Of a DNA stretch of 26,792 nucleotides, positions 22,098 through 26,792 are shown one piece after another. The notes beneath the pieces were generated by a model. The model did no database searches and was not told where the DNA came from. It saw only the letters and a list, made by a program, of their open reading frames with translations. The stretch is from Actinomycetes bacterium. GTDB taxonomy: Bacteria > Actinomycetota > Acidimicrobiia > Acidimicrobiales > CADCSY01. Made by a program: the position numbers and the translations under genes. Position 1 is the stretch's first letter. Each line of letters opens with the position of its first letter. Location: positions 1 through 26,792 of the forward strand of contig JAODBP010000087.1 in the NCBI GenBank assembly GCA_025464025.1, read 5' to 3'.

Positions 22098-23303
22098 GTG
22101 CACCTGCTGCGGCGGCGCTCGTTCGCGCTCCTCCTGGCCGGCTCGACGGTCAACGCCATCGGCAGCTGGTGCGCGCTCATGGCCATGTGGGGCTTCGCCG
22201 CCTTCGAGTTCGACGCCGGCCCCGGCCAGGTCGCCCTCCTGATCCTCACGTGGGCCATCCCCGGCGCGGTGCTGGGGCCGTTCGTCGGCGTGCCCATCGA
22301 CCGGTTCGGCCCCAAGGCGGTGCTGGTCGCCGCCGACGCCCTCGGTGCCGCCGCAGCCGTCGGCATGCTCTTCGCCCACCGCTACGAGGACCTGCTGTGG
22401 GCCAGCGCCGTGCTCGGCGTGGCCAAGACGTTCGCCCACCCGGCCGATGCCGCCCTGCCGCCCCGCCTCGTCGCCGACGAGGACCTCGTGGCCGCCAACG
22501 CCCTCCTGGGCGCGGCGACCGACTCGTCGATCGTGTTCGGGCCCCTGCTGGCGACCGGGGCCATCGCCCTGTGGGGCTTCCACGCCGCGTTCGTGGTCGA
22601 CGCCGTCACGTGGGTCGTCGGGGCTGCCGTCGTCGTCCCGCTGCGGCTGCATGCGGTCGTCGTCGAACGGGCCGAGCCGCTGCTCGCCCAGCTGGTCGAG
22701 GGCTACCGGCTCACCGTGCGCACGCCGACCCTGCGCCTGACGATGGCGCTGTCGGTGGCGGTCTTCATGACGTGGGGCGCGTTCGCGGTGGTCGAGCCGC
22801 TCTACGTGCGCGACGTGCTCCACCGGTCGACGACGGCGCTGGCGCTGCTCCAGGTCGCGTTCGGCGTCGGGCTCGTCGGCGCGGGCATCGTCGTGGTGCG
22901 GCTCGGCGACCGGGTCGCCACGACCCGAGCCCTGGCCTGCGCCGTGCTCCTCTCGGGGGTCGCCGCCGCGACCTACATCGGCACCGGCTCGGCGGCGGTG
23001 GCCGCGGTCGGGGTGTTCCTCTGGGGGGCCGACGTCGCCTTCTTCGCCGCTCCGGCGCGGACCCTGCTCCAGCGCCACGCGCCGGCCAACGCCCACGGCC
23101 GGGTGCTGGGCCTCCACGGCACGTTGCACTCGTGGGGCGACCTGGTCGCGCTGCCCGTCACCGGGTTCCTCGCCGAGCTGGTCGGCATCCAGGCCGCCGC
23201 GCTCGCCTTCGCCGGGGTGGCGGTGGTCGCCGGCACGCTCGGGTGGTTCGCCGCCCGCCGGCTCGAGGTGGCGGTCGTCGCGCCCCAGCTCGCGCCGGCC
23301 TGA
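22098..23303 (+). CDS. MFS transporter (MFS_3-like)
   Basis: This 401-residue membrane protein starts VHLLRRRSFALLLAGSTVNA. It has about 12 hydrophobic segments, the helix 2-3 loop GVPIDRFGPKAVLV and mid-protein repeats such as LVADEDLVAANALLGAATDS, which recur in small-molecule efflux members of the family. GTG 22098 is chosen because the TACCGT -10 element falls exactly 7 nt upstream; no Shine-Dalgarno is seen. The substrate cannot be inferred. It is a separate transcription unit from the cell-wall protein gene, as a hairpin and a promoter lie between. The stop lies inside a near-perfect inverted repeat (23302-23331). Confidence 0.87.
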   Translation: MHLLRRRSFALLLAGSTVNAIGSWCALMAMWGFAAFEFDAGPGQVALLILTWAIPGAVLGPFVGVPIDRFGPKAVLVAADALGAAAAVGMLFAHRYEDLLWASAVLGVAKTFAHPADAALPPRLVADEDLVAANALLGAATDSSIVFGPLLATGAIALWGFHAAFVVDAVTWVVGAAVVVPLRLHAVVVERAEPLLAQLVEGYRLTVRTPTLRLTMALSVAVFMTWGAFAVVEPLYVRDVLHRSTTALALLQVAFGVGLVGAGIVVVRLGDRVATTRALACAVLLSGVAAATYIGTGSAAVAAVGVFLWGADVAFFAAPARTLLQRHAPANAHGRVLGLHGTLHSWGDLVALPVTGFLAELVGIQAAALAFAGVAVVAGTLGWFAARRLEVAVVAPQLAPA

Positions 23304-23331
23304 GAACCTGGCCACAAGGTGGCCAGTTCTC
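23302..23331. repeat. Near-perfect 13 bp inverted repeat, possible operator
   Basis: GAGAAC and TGGCCAC (with one extra C between) mirror GTGGCCA and GTTCTC around an AAG loop. It starts inside the MFS stop codon and ends just before the -10 of the VOC gene. Terminator and operator readings are both open. Confidence 0.6.
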
Positions 23332-23336
23332 GGGCG

Positions 23337-23342
23337 CACGAT
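23337..23342 (+). promoter_or_regulatory. -10-like element for VOC gene, leaderless
   Basis: CACGAT keeps A2 and T6 and ends 7 nt before ATG 23349. The preceding inverted repeat occupies the -35 region. Confidence 0.4.
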
Positions 23343-23348
23343 GTCGGC

Positions 23349-23714
23349 ATGGACATGAAGCTTGAACTGGTGGCCGTTCCCGTGACCGATGTCGATCGGG
23401 CCAAGTCGTTCTACGAGCAGGTCGGCTTCAACGCCGACCAGGACCACACGATCAGCGACGACGTGCGCTTCGTGCAGCTCACCCCGCCCGGGTCGGCGTG
23501 CTCGATCGCCCTCGGGAAGGGCATCACGTCGGCCACCCCCGGCTCGGTCGAGGGCCTGCAGGTCGTGGTGGCCGACGTCGACGCGACCCGGGCCGACCTC
23601 GTCGGCCGGGGCATCGAGGTGACCGAGGTCGAGTCGTTCCCCTGGGGCCGGTTCGTCTACTTCGCCGACCCCGACGGCAACCGCTGGGCCGTGCAGGAGC
23701 TGCCCGTCCGCTAG
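23349..23714 (+). CDS. VOC-family (glyoxalase/bleomycin-resistance-like) protein
   Basis: A 121-residue protein beginning MDMKLELVAVPVTDVDRAKS. It has FYEQVGFNADQDHTI, FVQLTPPGSACSIALGKG, then GLQVVVADVDATRADLV and WGRFVYFADPDGNRWAVQEL, the two beta-alpha-beta-beta-beta halves of a vicinal oxygen chelate domain. The closing FADPDGN...QEL motif supplies the C-terminal metal Glu in glyoxalases. The full set of metal residues is not clear from one chain because two halves or two chains make the site. Function may be a small detoxification or lyase reaction. ATG 23349 is used; a longer frame to 23319 lies in the inverted repeat. A strong hairpin follows. Confidence 0.88.
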   Translation: MDMKLELVAVPVTDVDRAKSFYEQVGFNADQDHTISDDVRFVQLTPPGSACSIALGKGITSATPGSVEGLQVVVADVDATRADLVGRGIEVTEVESFPWGRFVYFADPDGNRWAVQELPVR

Positions 23715-23718
23715 CAGA

Positions 23719-23746
23719 CGAAGGGCCGCCCTCGGGCGGCCCTTCG
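23719..23746. terminator. Hairpin shared by VOC gene and tRNA cluster
   Basis: CGAAGGGCCGCC and its reverse complement form a stem of 12 bp or more around a CTCG loop. It lies 4 bp after the VOC stop and 6 bp after the encoded CCA of the leftward tRNA-Phe, so it can end both transcripts. There is no T-run on either side. Confidence 0.75.
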
Positions 23747-23755
23747 ATCGGGTGG

Positions 23756-23828
23756 TGGTCGAGACCGGCGTCGATCCGGTGACCTCGCGCTTTTCAGGCG
23801 CGCGCTCTGCCAACTGAGCTACTCGACC
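23756..23828 (-). tRNA. tRNA-Phe (GAA)
   Basis: On the minus strand the acceptor GGTCGAG pairs with CTCGACC (7 bp), the D-stem GCTC/GAGC is present, and the anticodon stem CGCGC/GCGCG holds the loop CTGAAAA with anticodon GAA. The discriminator A is followed by CCA in the DNA (23755-23753). It is the last gene of the Glu-Asp-Phe cluster. Confidence 0.95.
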
Positions 23829-23858
23829 GCGACGTGAAGATCGTGTCTTGTCTTGTGG

Positions 23859-23933
23859 CGGTCCCGACGGGATTTGAACCCGCGACCTCCGGCTTGACAG
23901 GCCGGCGTGCACTCCAAACTGCACCACGGGACC
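23859..23933 (-). tRNA. tRNA-Asp (GTC)
   Basis: Minus strand: acceptor GGTCCCG/CGGGACC, D-stem GTGCA/TGCAC, anticodon stem CCGGC/GCCGG with loop CTGTCAA giving GTC, T-stem GCGGG/CCCGT with one G-U. Discriminator G, then CCA encoded (23858-23856). It is 30 bp upstream of tRNA-Phe. Confidence 0.95.
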
Positions 23934-23943
23934 GTGTTGCTGT

Positions 23944-23962
23944 GCCCACCCGACAGGTGGGC
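23944..23962. other. Hairpin between tRNA-Glu and tRNA-Asp
   Basis: GCCCACC and GGTGGGC pair (7 bp) around CGACA in the 70 bp spacer. A TAGAGT -10-like element (23969-23974, minus strand) with a weak TTCGGG 17 bp upstream lies just before it, so tRNA-Asp may have its own start. Confidence 0.45.
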
Positions 23963-24006
23963 TCAGGAACTCTAGCGTGTCCGGCTCGGAGCCCGAACTC
24001 GGTTGG

Positions 24007-24079
24007 CACCCCCAACGGGATTCGAACCCGTGTTACCGCCTTGAAAGGGCGGCGTCCTAGGCCACTGGACGATGAGGGC
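24007..24079 (-). tRNA. tRNA-Glu (TTC)
   Basis: Minus strand: acceptor GCCCTCA/TGGGGGT (two G-U pairs), anticodon stem CCGCC/GGCGG with loop CTTTCAA giving TTC, T-stem ACGGG/CCCGT. Discriminator G, then CCA encoded (24006-24004). A TATCGT at 24103-24108 (minus strand) is a possible -10 for the cluster. Confidence 0.95.
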
Positions 24080-24190
24080 TCACGCCGGATGAGGCGGGCG
24101 CCACGATAGCAACCACCCCTGAGGGTGCTGTGGTGCCCGAGTTGTCCCTTGACCGCTCAGGTCGCGGCCCCGGCCGACCGAAGAGCCGGT

Positions 24191-24358
24191 GTGCTGCGAG
24201 CCATCCGCGACTTCTACGTCTTGAACGTGACCCCGGAGCGGGTGGGCCTCCCCGGCGCGGGCTGGAAGGTCGGGCTCCTGTGCAACGGCACGACGGCCGT
24301 CGCCTGGCTCCACGGCCGCTACTCCGACAGCGCCTCGACGATGGTCTCGAGCAGGTAG
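24191..24358 (+). CDS. Possible small protein, 55 residues, unknown
   Basis: Frame from GTG 24191 reads VLRAIRDFYVLNVTPERVGL and continues PGAGWKVGLLCNGTTAVAWL, ending HGRYSDSASTMVSSR. I do not recognise a family. The case for a real gene is codon use: nearly all third positions from GTG onward are G or C, while the same frame before 24191 is less biased, so coding character appears to begin at this GTG. There is no Shine-Dalgarno or clear -10. It converges with and overlaps the 3' end of the DUF2017 gene by 40 bp, where third-position bias is ambiguous. It could be an intact small gene, a remnant, or chance. Confidence 0.35.
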   Translation: MLRAIRDFYVLNVTPERVGLPGAGWKVGLLCNGTTAVAWLHGRYSDSASTMVSSR

Positions 24359-24789
24359 CCCAGGTAGCCGTAGAGCACCAGGAGCGGCCCGTCGGGGTCG
24401 TCCGGGTCGGGCTCTGGGTCGCTGTCCTCGCCGACGTCGAGCCGGGTGCCAAGCACCAGCCGCAGGTCGTTGACCGCGTGCATCCACGCCGTGAGCTGCT
24501 CCTCGTCGAGCTCGGCGGCGTCGATGGTGGCGAGCACCACCTCGACCGAGGCGCGGCGGCGGTCGGCCAGCTCGTCGCGGACGAGGGCGTGGTACTCGCG
24601 GTCGCGCTCGGGGTCGTCGGCGTAGGCGGTCGGGAAGAGGCGGCGCAGGCTCGGGTCCGAGATGTCGCCGTCGAGCAGCTGGCCCAGCTGGGGGACGACG
24701 TTGCGGAGGATGGTCCGCTCCTCGTCGGGCAGGCGCACGGCGAAGTGGGTGGGGGAGATCCGCCGGATCCGGCGGCCGAGGCCGAACAT
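24319..24789 (-). CDS. DUF2017 family protein
   Basis: The 156-residue product begins [20 protein letters not shown] and has RTILRNVVPQLGQLL, RRLFPTAYADDPERDREYHA, AELDEEQLTAWMHAVNDLRL and VLGTRLDVGEDSDPEPDPDD. This is the actinobacterial DUF2017 pattern, helical with a conserved LRLVLGTRL block and an acidic stretch before a final helix. The family regularly follows clpS in actinobacteria, which supports the name and suggests a link to ClpS-dependent degradation; no activity is known. Its ATG overlaps the clpS stop by one base (TGATG), so translation is coupled. The C-terminus overlaps the convergent possible small ORF. Confidence 0.88.
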   Translation of the reverse strand: MFGLGRRIRRISPTHFAVRLPDEERTILRNVVPQLGQLLDGDISDPSLRRLFPTAYADDPERDREYHALVRDELADRRRASVEVVLATIDAAELDEEQLTAWMHAVNDLRLVLGTRLDVGEDSDPEPDPDDPDGPLLVLYGYLGYLLETIVEALSE

Positions 24790-25073
24790 CAGTCCTGCTG
24801 CATGGTGGCCCACAGGCCGTGCTCGTGGAGCCGGAACACGTCGAGCTCGCACTTCTCGCGGGAGCCGTTCGACACGACGGCCCGGCCCTTCTCGTGGACG
24901 TCGAGCATCAGCGAGTTGGCCTTCTCCTCGCTGTAGCCGAACAGCTTCTGGAAGACGAACGCCACGTACGACATGAGGTTGATCGGATCGTTCCAGACCA
25001 GGACGATCCACGGCGTGTCGGTCTCGGCGACGTCGTCGAGCTCGGGGTCGCGGACCTCGATGGGTGCGCTCAT
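24789..25073 (-). CDS. clpS: ATP-dependent Clp protease adaptor ClpS
   Basis: ClpS delivers N-degron proteins to the ClpAP or ClpCP protease. The 94-residue protein has [20 protein letters not shown] with Asn28 and Asp29, followed by [20 protein letters not shown] with His60; these pocket residues bind the N-terminal residue of a substrate. The C-terminus [20 protein letters not shown] matches the family end. The N-terminal tail is short, as usual in actinobacteria. GGGAGG 6 bases upstream supports ATG 25073, and the same ATG overlaps the stop of a 29-codon micro-ORF. DUF2017 follows. Confidence 0.96.
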   Translation of the reverse strand: MSAPIEVRDPELDDVAETDTPWIVLVWNDPINLMSYVAFVFQKLFGYSEEKANSLMLDVHEKGRAVVSNGSREKCELDVFRLHEHGLWATMQQD

Positions 25074-25159
25074 GCCATGCCTCCCTGGGGCTGCGCCCCA
25101 GACCCATCGCCGCTCGGCTCGCTGGCGCTCGCGCGATCGGCGGCACTCGCTTCGCTCAT
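25070..25159 (-). CDS. 29-residue micro-ORF linking ctaA to clpS
   Basis: A 30-codon frame, [20 protein letters not shown] then GAQPQGGMA, starts with an ATGA overlap on the ctaA stop and ends with an ATGA overlap on the clpS start. Both junctions carry the same 12 bp ATGGCATGAGCG, so it seems to have arisen by insertion. The peptide is low-complexity and alanine/serine-rich; its own function is doubtful, but it would carry ribosomes from ctaA to clpS. A GAGAGG lies 8 bases before its ATG. A hairpin (25085-25101) falls inside it. Confidence 0.45.
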   Translation of the reverse strand: MSEASAADRASASEPSGDGSGAQPQGGMA

Positions 25160-25164
25160 GCCAT
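25079..25164 (-). repeat. 86 bp insert with 12 bp direct repeats at its ends
   Basis: ATGGCATGAGCG occurs at 25153-25164 and 25067-25078 (minus strand). The 86 bp between the two start points holds the micro-ORF. Without it, ctaA would overlap clpS directly as ATGA. Confidence 0.6.
25085..25101. other. Hairpin inside ctaA-clpS insert
   Basis: CTGGGGC and GCCCCAG pair perfectly (7 bp) around TGC. It lies within the micro-ORF, so it is more likely part of a repeat element than a terminator. Confidence 0.6.
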
Positions 25165-26061
25165 CACCCTCTCCCGGGCCGGGACGGCCGATGCCACCAG
25201 GTTGAGGTGCACCGTGGTGATCCACACGGCGAGGGCCCCGACGATGTGGAACCCGACGAGCAGGGCGGGGACGCCGGTGAAGTACTGCGTGTAGCCGATG
25301 GCGCCCTGGAGGACGACCACGACGAGCAGCGCCCGCGCCGCGTCGCGCACGACGGCCGGCGCCCCCTCGGCCCAGAGCCACCGCAGGGTCACGAGCAGCA
25401 GGGCGAGGAGGACCAGCACCGCGGCGCTGTGGATGCGGGCGACGTCGCGCACCACGAGGTCGAGGCGGGCGGCCTGGGAATCGCCGGCGTGCGGGCCTGA
25501 GGCGGTGACCACCGTGCCGGTGAGGACCACGAGGCCGGCGGCGACGAACAGCAGCCGGAGCATCGAACCGACCCGTTCGGAGACGAGGGGCACGGTCGGG
25601 CCGTCCGGGCGGCCGGCTCGCTGGTGGAGGACCAGCGCGTTCCACACGATCACCATCGACAGGGTGAAGTGGCCCATCACGAAGCGGGGCGACAGGTTGT
25701 GGCGGACGACGAGGCCGCCGAGGATGATCTGGGCGATCACGCCGGCGACGAGGCCCCACGACAGCCACGTGAGGTCGCGGCGCCGGGGCACCCGCACGAT
25801 CGATCCCAGCACGGCGATGATCACGGCGACGGAGACGATCCCGGTCACCACCCGGTTGACGAACTCGATCATGGCCGGCGAGTCGCTGATCTTGTCCGGG
25901 GTGAGCCGGCCGGCGGAGCAGTTCGGCCAATCGGTGCAGCCCAGGCCCGAGCCGGTGAGCCGGACGGTCGCCCCGGTCACGACGATGACGGCGAGCGACG
26001 CCACCGCGACCAGCGTGATCCGCCGGTAGGCGGCTGGGGTCAGGCGCCGGATCGGGAACAC
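25156..26061 (-). CDS. ctaA: Heme A synthase (COX15/CtaA)
   Basis: CtaA oxidises heme O to heme A for cytochrome c oxidase in the membrane. The 301-residue protein starts at GTG 26061 with [20 protein letters not shown]. It has about eight hydrophobic segments and a Cys42-Cys48 pair in [10 protein letters not shown], which in B. subtilis-type CtaA is a disulfide in the first external loop. Heme-ligand His candidates lie in [32 protein letters not shown] and [12 protein letters not shown]. The start is supported by TAGCAT ending 7 nt before it (leaderless). Divergent ctaB makes its substrate. It heads the leftward unit that continues with the micro-ORF, clpS and DUF2017. Confidence 0.95.
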   Translation of the reverse strand: MFPIRRLTPAAYRRITLVAVASLAVIVVTGATVRLTGSGLGCTDWPNCSAGRLTPDKISDSPAMIEFVNRVVTGIVSVAVIIAVLGSIVRVPRRRDLTWLSWGLVAGVIAQIILGGLVVRHNLSPRFVMGHFTLSMVIVWNALVLHQRAGRPDGPTVPLVSERVGSMLRLLFVAAGLVVLTGTVVTASGPHAGDSQAARLDLVVRDVARIHSAAVLVLLALLLVTLRWLWAEGAPAVVRDAARALLVVVVLQGAIGYTQYFTGVPALLVGFHIVGALAVWITTVHLNLVASAVPARERVMA

Positions 26062-26067
26062 CTCCGA

Positions 26068-26073
26068 ATGCTA
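26068..26073 (-). promoter_or_regulatory. -10 element for ctaA, leaderless
   Basis: TAGCAT (minus strand) ends 7 nt before GTG 26061. No good -35 is seen. It is divergent from the ctaB promoter in a 75 bp gap. Confidence 0.5.
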
Positions 26074-26122
26074 GGGAGCACCGCCCGAAACCCGCGAGTT
26101 CGCGGCGGGGTGCCCGAATGCG

Positions 26123-26128
26123 TAGTCT
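26123..26128 (+). promoter_or_regulatory. -10 element for ctaB
   Basis: TAGTCT ends 9 nt before GTG 26137. TTCGCG at 26099-26104 with an 18 bp spacer is a weak -35. The transcript is probably leaderless or nearly so. Confidence 0.5.
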
Positions 26129-26136
26129 CGGCTCCC

Positions 26137-26792
<656 letters not shown>

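Noticed and set aside
24149..24154. TTGACC as a -35 box for the possible small ORF
   Set aside because: No -10 hexamer is found at 16-18 bp downstream.

Overview
The window is very GC-rich DNA with almost only G or C in third codon positions, and genes are packed with 1 bp or 4 bp overlaps. BldC, a ClpS/DUF2017 pair, many starts that look leaderless and a CtaA/CtaB heme A pair all suggest an actinobacterium. My inference is the class Acidimicrobiia (Iamia-like), but I could not run a search to confirm it.

Region 1 (1-14,263) is a surface-polysaccharide locus. It holds four family-4-type glycosyltransferases, four family-2 glycosyltransferases, one ABC-2 export permease with two paralogous Wzt-like ATPases, two tandem SGNH-type hydrolases, a left-handed beta-helix acyltransferase, and a secreted protein resembling polysaccharide lyase family 14. 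Two coupled leftward operons can be read. One is permease > ATPase > GT2 > ATPase (6042-2029). The other is GT4 > GT2 > acyltransferase > GT2 > SGNH > SGNH (12227-7197). Single rightward glycosyltransferase genes start a few bases from the leftward ones. Together the genes could assemble a glycan lipid-linked in the cytoplasm, decorate it with acyl groups, export it through the ABC transporter and trim it outside. That chain is inference.

Region 2 (14,357-17,869) is housekeeping: purF and purM with a 1 bp overlap, a receiver-only response regulator behind purM, and convergent pyrE. Region 3 (17,886-23,714) holds an MFS exporter divergent from bldC, a HAD hydrolase coupled to a secreted lytic transglycosylase-like protein with cell-wall-binding repeats, a second MFS protein, and a small VOC-family protein.

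Region 4 (23,719-24,079) is a leftward tRNA-Glu, tRNA-Asp, tRNA-Phe cluster whose end shares a hairpin with the VOC gene. Region 5 (24,080-26,792) has a possible small ORF, then DUF2017, clpS, a 29-codon micro-ORF and ctaA in one coupled leftward operon, and a divergent ctaB that runs off the window.

The most notable find is an 86 bp segment between ctaA and clpS. It is bounded by 12 bp direct repeats that recreate the ATGA stop/start junction at both ends, so the inserted segment is itself a coupled micro-ORF.
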